Of a DNA stretch of 15,733 bases, positions 7,171-13,990 are shown piece after piece (position 1 is the first letter of the stretch; every line of letters starts with the position of its first letter). Under the pieces are notes generated by a model. It worked only from the letters and a program-made list of their open reading frames with translations, was not told the DNA's origin and searched no databases. The stretch comes from Pseudomonadota bacterium (GTDB lineage Bacteria > Pseudomonadota > Gammaproteobacteria > Burkholderiales > Burkholderiaceae_C). A program made the position numbers and the translations under genes. The stretch covers positions 1-15,733 of the forward strand of contig JAEXBL010000338.1 in assembly GCA_023394015.1 (NCBI GenBank). Direction: 5' to 3'.

Positions 7171-8436
7171 TCAGGCCCGCGCCTCCGCCAGCAATTCGGC
7201 CACCTGCCAATGGCGACCGTCGCTGCTGTGCAGCAAGGCACCCGTCAGTGCGTGCCCAGCCTCGCCGCCCCCAGCGCCCACGGTTTGCCAAACCAGCGCC
7301 GCGGCATAGCCAAAGTCGGGGTGGTGCAGGGCGTCAAAGTCACGCAGCAGCCCTTGCGCGGCGTGCTGCGGCAAACCGTTGATGCGCAGTGGCTGCGGCG
7401 CGCCCAGCGCTGCCGTGGCGCCGCTCCAATGGCTGACATACAGTTGCCCCGGTCGCGCCGCCCCCGCTCCGTCCTGCGCCAGGGTGAACAGCAGTGCGTC
7501 GCTGGCATGGGCGCCCGCGCGGCAGCGGCCCACCAGGCTGTGACCTGACCACAGCCGTGTCAAGGTCAGCGGCGGCGCCGATGCAAGCGTGGCATGGGCC
7601 GCCGTGTCGTCAATCCGCGCCAGCAGCAGGTCGCCATAGTCGTCTGGCGCCGGCAGCCCCAGCGCCCAAAAGGGCGAGGCGTCGGCCGGCAGGTCGTGCA
7701 CGCCACGCATGAGCGGCGCACCCAGCAACCAGCGCGAACCCGCAGGCCCTGGCAGTTCAGCCAGCCATGATTCCACCCCCAGCACGTCCGCCCACTCGGC
7801 AGCGGGCATCGCCGATGCGTCCACCGTCCACCGGTCACGCCCTTGCCAGCGGGCGTCAAGCGCCAGCGGACGGGTGTTCCAGCGCATCAGCAGCGCCTGA
7901 CCAAAGCCTGCCACGTCGCCGTCCGCATCCTGCGGACGCGGCACCATGCCCGCCGCCCAAAGCTGGCCCGCTGCCTCCCAGGCAGCATAAATCTGCGCAT
8001 CGTCCACCGGCGCCAGTTCCACCGCCTGTGCCCCATCGGCAGCAAACACACGCACCTGGCGCACCGCGTTGACAAAAAACACCGCCAGACCGCCCACCCG
8101 CGCACTCACCGCGGCGGGATAAGGCGCATCGGGCGGGGCGCCGTCGTGCCCCCATGGCACGGCAGGTGCGATGGCCAGCCGCCGGTGCCCATCGATCAAG
8201 GCCAGTATGCGCCGCTGCGTGGCCACCCAGGGCAGCGGTTCGTGCGGTTCGGCGTGCGCCCAGGCGCGTACCGTGCCTCCCCGGTCATCAGGCGGCCAGG
8301 GCCGGGTGGCAATGGGCACCCCGCCCACCCCCCTGCCCGCCCGCGGCACCACCGTGAGCGCGCGCCCGGCAGGCCCCCGCAGCACCGGCTGCGCCAGTGC
8401 CAGAAACAAGGGGTCAAGCGGGTTGGATGGGTTCAT
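7171..8436 (-). CDS. hypothetical protein of unknown function (421 aa), partner gene of the glycine-zipper protein
   Basis: I do not recognise a family. The 421-aa product has no signal peptide, no membrane segment and no catalytic motif that I can name. It is rich in Trp, Pro and Ala with short alternating hydrophobic stretches (LAVFFVNAVRQVRVFA, QLYVSHWSGATAALG), which suggests a beta-rich fold. LLHSSDGRHWQVAEL near the C-terminus resembles an Asp-box/BNR turn (S-x-D-G-x-x-W) of beta-propeller proteins, but only one clear copy is visible. The gene starts 62 bp after the stop of the upstream glycine-zipper gene on the same strand, so they are likely cotranscribed. GC content looks lower than in flanking genes (positions 8041-8100 are 63% GC by count). 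A role as immunity protein, chaperone or co-secreted factor for its neighbour is possible but unproven. Confidence 0.75.
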   Translation of the reverse strand: MNPSNPLDPLFLALAQPVLRGPAGRALTVVPRAGRGVGGVPIATRPWPPDDRGGTVRAWAHAEPHEPLPWVATQRRILALIDGHRRLAIAPAVPWGHDGAPPDAPYPAAVSARVGGLAVFFVNAVRQVRVFAADGAQAVELAPVDDAQIYAAWEAAGQLWAAGMVPRPQDADGDVAGFGQALLMRWNTRPLALDARWQGRDRWTVDASAMPAAEWADVLGVESWLAELPGPAGSRWLLGAPLMRGVHDLPADASPFWALGLPAPDDYGDLLLARIDDTAAHATLASAPPLTLTRLWSGHSLVGRCRAGAHASDALLFTLAQDGAGAARPGQLYVSHWSGATAALGAPQPLRINGLPQHAAQGLLRDFDALHHPDFGYAAALVWQTVGAGGGEAGHALTGALLHSSDGRHWQVAELLAEARA

Positions 8437-8498
8437 GCCTGGCCGAGCCTAGCACTCAGGCCGAGACCGCAGACCTGGCCCGGCATGGCGATAGTTTT

Positions 8499-9443
8499 TC
8501 AGTGCGCGATGGCCTGGTATGCGGCTGCGCCGCCTTGCGAACCGAGCCAATAGCCGACTGCTCCGGCCGCGGCGCCCACCAAGAAGCCTGTCACGTTGCC
8601 AAGGCCGGGCACGATGGTTCCCGACACCGCACCGACGGCGGCGCCAGCGGCAGCCGCGCCGAGCCATCCGCCGGCCACGCGCGATACCTCCTTGCCTGTG
8701 TTGTCCCAGTTGCCTGTTTTCAGGCTGTCCTGGACCTCCCGAGTGACGGAAGCGCCATCCATCACCGCACCTACGGCCACCAAGGCACGGCCGCCGTGCT
8801 TCAGCACCTGCAGACCGCGGCCGGCATCGTCGGCCCCCTGCACCAAGGCATTGAAGGTGGGATCAGTCTTGCCGGCGTTCTGGATAATCTTCTGCGAAAC
8901 AACGATCTCGCGCTGCGCTGGCGTCATCGCGTCGTAGGCCGCCCCTTGCGCCTTCTGCACGGCAGTCTCGGCCTTGCTCCAAACCTGTTCGAACGTTGGT
9001 GCCACGGCCTTGGCGGCCTGCGAGGCGCCCAGGCCCTTGGCAGAAATGCGCTCGCGCACGCTCTCCATGAGTTGGTTGCGGTACTCGCTGGCACCTTGCG
9101 CCGCTTGCCGCCAAGCCTGCGGGTTCTGCGCCTGAGCCGGGTCGGTGATGTTGAATCTCTCCGGCAACGTCTTCAATGGCTTGATGTATTGATCGATACG
9201 GACACGCGCATCAGCAAACACCTCGCGCGGGATGTGGTTGAGGCCGCGCCGCGGCACCTGATAGACGTCCATGGCGCCATGCACATCTTTCAACGCCCTG
9301 CCCGCACCTTGAGTACGCTGCTCGACCTGTGCCGGTGTCCACCCCAGATGGGGGTGTGTCGGCGCGGCCCGGGCGTAGCCCTGCAAGCCTGGCCCAACGC
9401 CCTTGGCGTCGGCAGGTTGGAACGAACGAACAGACAAACTCAT
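8499..9443 (-). CDS. hypothetical protein with C-terminal glycine-zipper membrane segment; candidate secreted effector
   Basis: The 314-aa product has no cleavable signal peptide. Residues 1-210 are mainly charged/Ala-rich helix (for example ASEYRNQLMESVRERISAKG and AETAVQKAQGAAYDAMTPAQ). Residues 217-313 are a hydrophobic tail with regular small residues: GGRALVAVGAVMDGAS, then AGGWLGAAAAGAAVGAVSG, a PGLGN turn, and FLVGAAAGAVGYWLGSQGG. This helix-turn-helix pattern of Gly/Ala zippers is known from membrane-inserting regions of polymorphic toxins, T6SS effectors and some bacteriocins. Such zippers also occur in unrelated membrane proteins, so the function is inferred. The start at 9443 has GGAG 7 nt upstream and drops 17 unconserved residues of a longer frame. 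Counted lines are 53-58% GC (9181-9240, 8881-8940), well below the flanks. No PAAR, VgrG, Hcp or secretion genes are in the window. Confidence 0.8.
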   Translation of the reverse strand: MSLSVRSFQPADAKGVGPGLQGYARAAPTHPHLGWTPAQVEQRTQGAGRALKDVHGAMDVYQVPRRGLNHIPREVFADARVRIDQYIKPLKTLPERFNITDPAQAQNPQAWRQAAQGASEYRNQLMESVRERISAKGLGASQAAKAVAPTFEQVWSKAETAVQKAQGAAYDAMTPAQREIVVSQKIIQNAGKTDPTFNALVQGADDAGRGLQVLKHGGRALVAVGAVMDGASVTREVQDSLKTGNWDNTGKEVSRVAGGWLGAAAAGAAVGAVSGTIVPGLGNVTGFLVGAAAGAVGYWLGSQGGAAAYQAIAH

Positions 9444-9450
9444 GGTACGG

Positions 9451-9454
9451 CTCC
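9451..9454 (-). promoter_or_regulatory. ribosome-binding site deciding the glycine-zipper gene start
   Basis: GGAG (within CAGGAGC) on the minus strand lies 7 nt before ATG 9443-9441 and supports the 314-aa product rather than the 331-aa one. The remaining 212 bp up to folB hold a small hairpin (GCCGT at 9480-9484, ACGGC at 9488-9492) and a direct repeat of AATGGTGC (9460 and 9474), but no promoter I could assign. Confidence 0.65.
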
Positions 9455-9666
9455 TGCGCAATGGTGCAGCCTGAATGGTGCCGTCATACGGCATGGCGTG
9501 AAACTAGGATCGCTCCCATCGGTAAGCCCACCTACCAGGCAAGCGGTGACCGGCGCATCAGGCTCTGCTGCGCGGCTTTGGATGAACGCAGTGGAGCTTC
9601 ACGGGAGCCGCGTGGCGCTGGTCAAACGTCCGCACGGCACGCATAGGGTGCGGGTGCATGAAGAAA

Positions 9667-10044
9667 TCACCACCGCCCCGCCTCCATGCGGATCGCCACC
9701 GCGCAATCGTCGAAGATTTCCAGCTTGGTGATCTTCACCCGCACGCCCTGCACGCCGGGCAGGTGCATCAGGCGGTCACACAGCTTGCCGATCAGCGTCT
9801 CCAGCAGGTTCACGTGCTCGGCCGTGCACTCGTCGATGATGATTTGCCGCACCTTGCGGTAGTCGAGCACGTGGGTGATGTCGTCGTCGCGCGGGTGCAG
9901 CGGCTGCGCGCCCAGGCTCAGCTCGGCATCGACCTGGATCGGCTGCGGCGCGCCTTTCTCGTGCGCCAGGATGCCCAGCGCGGCATCGAAGCGCAGGCCG
10001 GTGAAGCTGAGGCTTTGCAGCCCCTGGGTGGGCAGGTCGCGCAT
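9667..10044 (-). CDS. folB: dihydroneopterin aldolase
   Basis: FolB converts 7,8-dihydroneopterin to 6-hydroxymethyl-7,8-dihydropterin plus glycolaldehyde in folate synthesis, in the cytoplasm. The 125-aa product has the family layout. GLRFDAALGILAHEK holds the pterin-binding Glu (E29), THVLDYRKVRQII and HVNLLETLIGKLCDRL form the central helices, and VRVKITKLEIF includes the catalytic Lys (probably K107). The length fits the usual ~120 aa. The ATG at 10044 is 8 nt after the SDR stop and lacks its own Shine-Dalgarno, which suggests translational coupling to the SDR. An upstream frame to 10152 would overlap the SDR and carries no family residues. The downstream 223 bp to the glycine-zipper gene contain no gene. 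Confidence 0.93.
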   Translation of the reverse strand: MRDLPTQGLQSLSFTGLRFDAALGILAHEKGAPQPIQVDAELSLGAQPLHPRDDDITHVLDYRKVRQIIIDECTAEHVNLLETLIGKLCDRLMHLPGVQGVRVKITKLEIFDDCAVAIRMEAGRW

Positions 10045-10052
10045 GGGCGGTG

Positions 10053-10829
10053 TCACATCATCGAAAAATCGCGCTCGAAGCGCATCAGGTGCTGGCCGCC
10101 GTCGACCAGCAGCGTGGTGCCGGTGATGGAGGCGTTGTCCAGCGCGAAGCACACGGTGGCCGCCACGTCCTCGGGCGTGGACGAGCGCCCGAGCGGGCTT
10201 TGGCGGTGCAGTTCGGCAAAGCGCTGCTCATCCAGCAGGTGGCTGGTCAGCGTCAGCCCCGGCGCCACGCCGACCACGCGCACGCGCGGCGCCAGCGCCT
10301 GCGCCAGCAGCGTGGTGGCGCTGAGCAGCGCGGCCTTGCTGAGGGTGTAGCTGAGGAAGTCGGGGTTGGGGTTGAACAGCTTCTGGTCCAGCAGGTTGAC
10401 CACGCAGCCGCTGGCCGGCGGCGCGGCGCGGGCGGCCAGGTGATCGGCCAGCGCCTGCGCCAGCAGGATGGGCGCGGCGGTGTTGGTGCGCCAGTGGCGT
10501 TCCATCGCCGTGTGGCCGAAGCTGGCCGCGTCGTCGTAGTCGAACAGCGCGGCGCTGTTGACCACGGCATCCACCGCACCCAGTTCGGCCACCACGCGCG
10601 GCAGCAGTGCGCGGGTGGCGGCCTCGTCGCCCAGGTCGGCATCAAAAGGGCCGCGGGTGGCCGTGTGGCAGGCGCAATCAGCCACGGTTTGAACAGCGTC
10701 ATCGCGCGAGTGGTGGTAGTGCACCGCCACCCGCCAGCCGGCCCGCGCCAGCATCAGGGCGATGTCGCGCCCCAGCCGGCGGCCGGCGCCGGTGACCAGC
10801 ACGGTGCGGAGGGCGGGGGCGACGTTCAC
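10053..10829 (-). CDS. PTR1-like short-chain dehydrogenase/reductase, probable pteridine reductase
   Basis: The 258-aa product is a classical-length SDR. LVTGAGRRLG (residues 11-20) is the NADP(H)-binding TGxxxRxG motif in the form typical of pteridine reductases. VVNSAALF holds the conserved Asn (N91). The active site reads NLLDQKLFNPNPDFLSYTLSK with D148, Y161 and K165. The usual catalytic Ser is replaced by Asp, the same arrangement as D181-Y194-K198 in Leishmania PTR1. Adjacency to folB (8 nt) supports a role in reducing dihydropterin/dihydrofolate, as for PTR1 and E. coli FolM. It is not a standard folA. The start is probably GTG 10829, as MNVAPALRTVLVTG fits the family N-terminus; a TTG two codons upstream is an alternative. 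No good Shine-Dalgarno is visible. Confidence 0.85.
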   Translation of the reverse strand: MNVAPALRTVLVTGAGRRLGRDIALMLARAGWRVAVHYHHSRDDAVQTVADCACHTATRGPFDADLGDEAATRALLPRVVAELGAVDAVVNSAALFDYDDAASFGHTAMERHWRTNTAAPILLAQALADHLAARAAPPASGCVVNLLDQKLFNPNPDFLSYTLSKAALLSATTLLAQALAPRVRVVGVAPGLTLTSHLLDEQRFAELHRQSPLGRSSTPEDVAATVCFALDNASITGTTLLVDGGQHLMRFERDFSMM

Positions 10830-10842
10830 GGACAATGGCGCG

Positions 10843-12012
10843 GTGACGAGAAATGAACAAGCCAGTGTAACCAGCCCGCTTTCTGCACTGATCGCCCGCG
10901 AGATCGCGCAGGCCGGCGGCTGGCTGCCCTTCGACCGCTTCATGCACCTAGCGTTGTACGCGCCGGGCCTGGGCTACTACGCCCGCGATGCGCGCCAGTT
11001 CGGCCTGCTGCCGGCCAGTGGCAGCGACTTCGTGACCGCGCCCGAGCTGTCGCCGCTGTTCGCCCGCGCGCTGGCGGCGCAGGTGGCCGAGAGCCTGGCG
11101 GCGACGGGCACCGACGAGGTGTGGGAGTTCGGCGCCGGCTCGGGCGCGCTGGCGGCCGGGCTGATCGACGCGCTGGACGCACTGGGCCAGCCGCTGGCGC
11201 GCTACACCATCGTCGACGTCTCGGGCGCGCTGCGGGCGCGCCAGCAGCAGCGGCTGGCCGCGCACGGCACGCGCGTGGCCTGGGCCGATGCGCTGCCGGA
11301 CAGCCTGCGCGGCGTGGTGCTGGGCAACGAGGTACTGGACGCCATGCCGGTGAAGCTGCTGGCGCGCGTGGGCGGCGCGTGGCACGAGCGCGGCGTGGTT
11401 GTGGAGTCCGATCAGGCCGCGGCGCCTGGCCAGACTGCGCCGGCAGCTGTTCATTCAGGAGCCAACCCGTTCGCGTGGCAGGATCGCCCGACCGCGCTGC
11501 GCCCGCCGGTCGAGATCGAGGGCGCGCACGACGTGGTGACCGAGATCCACCCGCAGGCGCACGCCTTCGTCGCCACCGTGGCCGAGGCGCTGGTGCGCGG
11601 CGGCGCCGGGGCGGCCTACTTCATCGACTACGGCTTTCCCGAGGCCGAGTACTACCACCCGCAGCGCCACACCGGCACCCTGGTGTGCCACCGCGCGCAC
11701 CGCGTGGACGACGCGCCGCTGGCCGACGTGGGCGACAAGGACATCACCGCCCACGTCAACTTCACCGGCGTGGCGCTGGCCGCGCAGGATGGGGGCCTCG
11801 ACGTGCTGGGCTACACCAGCCAGGGGCGCTTTCTGCTCAATTGCGGCATCGCCCAGATGATGGAGGCGGCCGACCTGCCCGCCCGCGCCAACGCCTTCAA
11901 GCTGCTGGCCGAGCACGAGATGGGCGAGCTGTTCAAGGTGATCGGCCTGGCCACGCCGGACCACCCGCCCGCGCACGGCTTTGCAGCGGGCGACCGCACG
12001 CATCGGCTTTGA
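10843..12012 (+). CDS. midA: MidA-type class I SAM-dependent methyltransferase (NDUFAF7 homologue)
   Basis: The 389-aa product matches COG1565/MidA. It has ALYAPGLGYYARDARQFG near the N-terminus, the SAM-binding EFGAGSGALAAGL (E95-L107), GNEVLDAMPVKLL (161-173), and FIDYGFPEAEYYHPQRHTGTL later. GDKDITAHVNFTGVA and LNCGIAQMM follow, and the C-terminus has FKVIGL. The mitochondrial homologue NDUFAF7 dimethylates an arginine of complex I subunit NDUFS2; the bacterial substrate is not established. The start is GTG 10843, since no in-frame ATG lies near the family N-terminus and upstream frame codes over the SDR. Residues 190-208 (DQAAAPGQTAPAAVHSGAN) look like an insert before the conserved FAWQDRP segment, and its DNA resembles the intergenic repeat. 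It forms an operon with the DUF2905 gene 10 bp downstream. Confidence 0.9.
   Translation: MTRNEQASVTSPLSALIAREIAQAGGWLPFDRFMHLALYAPGLGYYARDARQFGLLPASGSDFVTAPELSPLFARALAAQVAESLAATGTDEVWEFGAGSGALAAGLIDALDALGQPLARYTIVDVSGALRARQQQRLAAHGTRVAWADALPDSLRGVVLGNEVLDAMPVKLLARVGGAWHERGVVVESDQAAAPGQTAPAAVHSGANPFAWQDRPTALRPPVEIEGAHDVVTEIHPQAHAFVATVAEALVRGGAGAAYFIDYGFPEAEYYHPQRHTGTLVCHRAHRVDDAPLADVGDKDITAHVNFTGVALAAQDGGLDVLGYTSQGRFLLNCGIAQMMEAADLPARANAFKLLAEHEMGELFKVIGLATPDHPPAHGFAAGDRTHRL
11437..11465. repeat. intergenic-repeat-like segment inside midA
   Basis: GCGCCGGCAGCTGTTCATTC continuing AGGAGC resembles GCGCGGGCAGCTATGATTCA continuing AGGAGC at 5385-5409, and its CTGTTC/CAGGAG parts resemble the start of the 3312-3373 element. 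It encodes part of an unconserved insert in MidA and keeps the reading frame. The similarity is about 25 bp with small gaps, so chance cannot be excluded. Confidence 0.4.
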
Positions 12013-12022
12013 GGCAGCACCC

Positions 12023-12217
12023 ATGATCCGCTGGGTGATCGTCGTCTTTCTGGCGCTGGTGCTGCTCAACGGCCTGACGCCGTGGCTCAAGAGGCTGGGC
12101 ATCGGCCGCCTGCCGGGCGACTTCCACTTCAGGCTGTTCGGTCGCGAGTGGTCGATTCCGCTGGCCAGCACGCTGCTGCTGAGCGCGCTGGTCAGCCTGA
12201 TCGCGCGCTGGCTGTGA
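12023..12217 (+). CDS. DUF2905 small membrane protein
   Basis: The 64-aa product has two hydrophobic segments (about 2-19 and 46-63) joined by a conserved polar loop, RLGIGRLPGDFHFRLFGREWSIPLAST. The LGRLPGD turn and the PL(A/T)S(T/S) start of the second segment are the signature of DUF2905. Function is unknown; it is an inner-membrane protein by prediction. The ATG at 12023 has GAGG about 8 nt upstream and lies 10 bp after midA, so it is likely translated from the same mRNA. It converges on the phospholipase-D gene with only 16 bp between stops. Confidence 0.9.
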   Translation: MIRWVIVVFLALVLLNGLTPWLKRLGIGRLPGDFHFRLFGREWSIPLASTLLLSALVSLIARWL

Positions 12218-12233
12218 CGGCCATCCGCGGGCG

Positions 12234-13853
12234 CTACAGCATTTCGTCCGGCGCCAGCGGGCCGAGCAGCTTCAGCAGCAGCTTCAGCGCCAAGCTGGCA
12301 TCGGGCTCGCCGCTGGCGTCGTCGAAGTCGGCGCCGGGCGGGGCGCGCCACAGCAGGCGGCCCTCGGGGCTCAGCTCGATCTGCCAGGCACCGTCTTCCA
12401 GCGCGTCGTCGATCTGCGCCGTGGCCTGTCGCGACAGGGCCTGGCTGCGGATGACCAGGGCGATCTCGGTGTTCTGCAGCTTGGAGCGCAGATCAAGGTT
12501 CATCGAGCCGATGCTGATGACGCGGTCGTCGATGACGAAGATCTTGGAGTGCAGGCTGGCCTTGGAGCCGCCGGCGCCGGAGCCGAACACGGTGCGGTCG
12601 AGGCGCTGGCTTTGCAGCGCGCGCATTTCGTACAGCGCCACGCCCAGCTGCAGCAGCTCCTTGCGGTAGCGCGCGTAGCCCACGTGGGCCAGCGGCGCGT
12701 CGTTGCTGGCCAGCGAGTTGGTGAGCACGCGCACGCGCACGCCGCGCGCGCGCATGTCGGCAAACACCTGCATCATCTGCCGGCCGGGCACGAAGTAGGG
12801 CGAGACGATGAGCACCTCGCGCTGCGCGCCGCGCATGAGCGAGAGCATGCCGTCGACCACCGTGTCTTCGGTGTAGGCGTCGTTCAGCTCCGGCACCAGC
12901 TTGTAGGGCTTGTCCACGATCAGCGTGCCGGGCGCCCACACCAGGGGTTGCGCCTGCAGATCCAGCGCCTCGGGCAGCGCGGGGGTGGGCGCAGCATCGC
13001 CTGGCGGCGTGGCGGGAACGTCGTCGTCACCGTTGGCCACGGCAGGCTGCAGCACCTGCTCGCGCAGCGTGCGCAGCTCCTGCGGCGAGATCAGCGACTG
13101 CACCGGATACGCCAACGGGTTGTTCCAGTACTGGTCGAAGCTGGCCGACATCTGCTGCACCACCGGGCCGACGGCCAGCAGGTCCATGTCGACGAAGTTG
13201 CTGCCGTCGGCGGTGCCGAAGTAGGCGTCGCCCAGGTTGCGCCCGCCGGTGATGCCCCAGGCGTTGTCGGCGATGTAGAGCTTGTTGTGCATGCGGTGCT
13301 GCATGCGCCTGAAGTCGTGCAGCGAGCGCACGGCGCGGATGACGGTGGAGCCGCGCCCGCCGGGCAGCGGGTTGTACATGCGCATTTCCACGCCCGGCAA
13401 AAAGGCCATGCCCATCACCAGGGCGTTGCGGCCGGTGGAGTTGAAGTCGTCCAGCAGGATGCGCACCCGCACGCCGCGCTCGGTGGCGGCGCGCACGGCG
13501 CGCAGCAACTCGCGCGTGCTGGCGTCGGCGTGGATGGCGTAGTACTGGATGTCGAGCGTGCGGGTGGCGCGCTGCGTCAGTGCCAGCCGGCTGCTGAAGG
13601 CCAGGTTGGCCGAATCGACCAGCGCGTAGCCCGACACCTCGTCCGCCGTGCCGGCCGGGCGGCGCGCGGCGGCGAGCCGGCCCAGCGGCGTGCTGCCCGG
13701 ATCGGCCAGCGCGTGCGACTCGGGCCGCTCGACGTTCTGCGGCAAGCTGCCGCAGCCGGCCAGCAGCGCCGCCGCCAGCACGGCCAGCAGCCAGCCCAGC
13801 CAGCGCGGGGCGGCCGGGTGCTGCGGCGGACGGGGCAGTCGGGGCGGGCGCAT
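12234..13853 (-). CDS. phospholipase D family lipoprotein, cardiolipin-synthase (ClsC/YmdC)-like
   Basis: The 539-aa product has a lipoprotein signal, RWLGWLLAVLAAALLAGC with lipobox L31-A32-G33-C34 and Gly at +2. Two PLD domains follow. HKD motif 1 is H189-N-K191...D196 with GGRN at 203-206, and HKD motif 2 is H435-S-K437...D442 with GSMN at 449-452. TLDIQYYAIHADASTRELL and VRVRILLDDFNSTG belong to the first domain. Spacing and motifs fit the ClsC/YmdC group, which joins phosphatidyl lipids to make cardiolipin or cleaves phosphodiesters. A Pro/Ala/Asp linker at about 272-298 separates the domains. The start ATG 13853 gives a Arg-rich n-region and is weakly preceded by GGA; ATG 13880 would add 9 residues. 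The same open frame continues into the YegP gene region but is not coding there. Confidence 0.9.
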   Translation of the reverse strand: MRPPRLPRPPQHPAAPRWLGWLLAVLAAALLAGCGSLPQNVERPESHALADPGSTPLGRLAAARRPAGTADEVSGYALVDSANLAFSSRLALTQRATRTLDIQYYAIHADASTRELLRAVRAATERGVRVRILLDDFNSTGRNALVMGMAFLPGVEMRMYNPLPGGRGSTVIRAVRSLHDFRRMQHRMHNKLYIADNAWGITGGRNLGDAYFGTADGSNFVDMDLLAVGPVVQQMSASFDQYWNNPLAYPVQSLISPQELRTLREQVLQPAVANGDDDVPATPPGDAAPTPALPEALDLQAQPLVWAPGTLIVDKPYKLVPELNDAYTEDTVVDGMLSLMRGAQREVLIVSPYFVPGRQMMQVFADMRARGVRVRVLTNSLASNDAPLAHVGYARYRKELLQLGVALYEMRALQSQRLDRTVFGSGAGGSKASLHSKIFVIDDRVISIGSMNLDLRSKLQNTEIALVIRSQALSRQATAQIDDALEDGAWQIELSPEGRLLWRAPPGADFDDASGEPDASLALKLLLKLLGPLAPDEML

Positions 13854-13946
13854 GGCAGATGTTCCGATCGGAGCACCCATCCTAGGGCCGAAAGCCGGCG
13901 TGCGCCTGTCGGACAAGGGCGTTTGCGCGCCCCGTGCGGTGGCGCG

Positions 13947-13972
13947 AAAAAGCCGCCCGCAGGCGGCTCTTT
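13947..13972 (-). terminator. intrinsic terminator of the yegP-like gene
   Basis: On the minus strand, 18 bp after the YegP-family stop, GCCGCC, loop TGCG and GGCGGC are followed directly by TTTTT (positions 13951-13947). A short A-rich stretch precedes the stem. This is a textbook Rho-independent terminator and the clearest in the window. Confidence 0.85.
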
Positions 13973-13990
13973 CAGGGTGCGGCGGTGCGT

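Noticed and set aside
8434..8486. 17-codon mini-frame whose TGA overlaps the ATG of the 421-aa gene
   Set aside because: It could be a coupling leader, but it has no ribosome-binding site of note and its composition is what the spacer would give by chance.
9444..9666. Search for a HrpX-type plant-inducible promoter box upstream of the candidate effector
   Set aside because: No pair of TTCG-type half-sites with the required spacing was found by eye, so type III secretion control is not supported.
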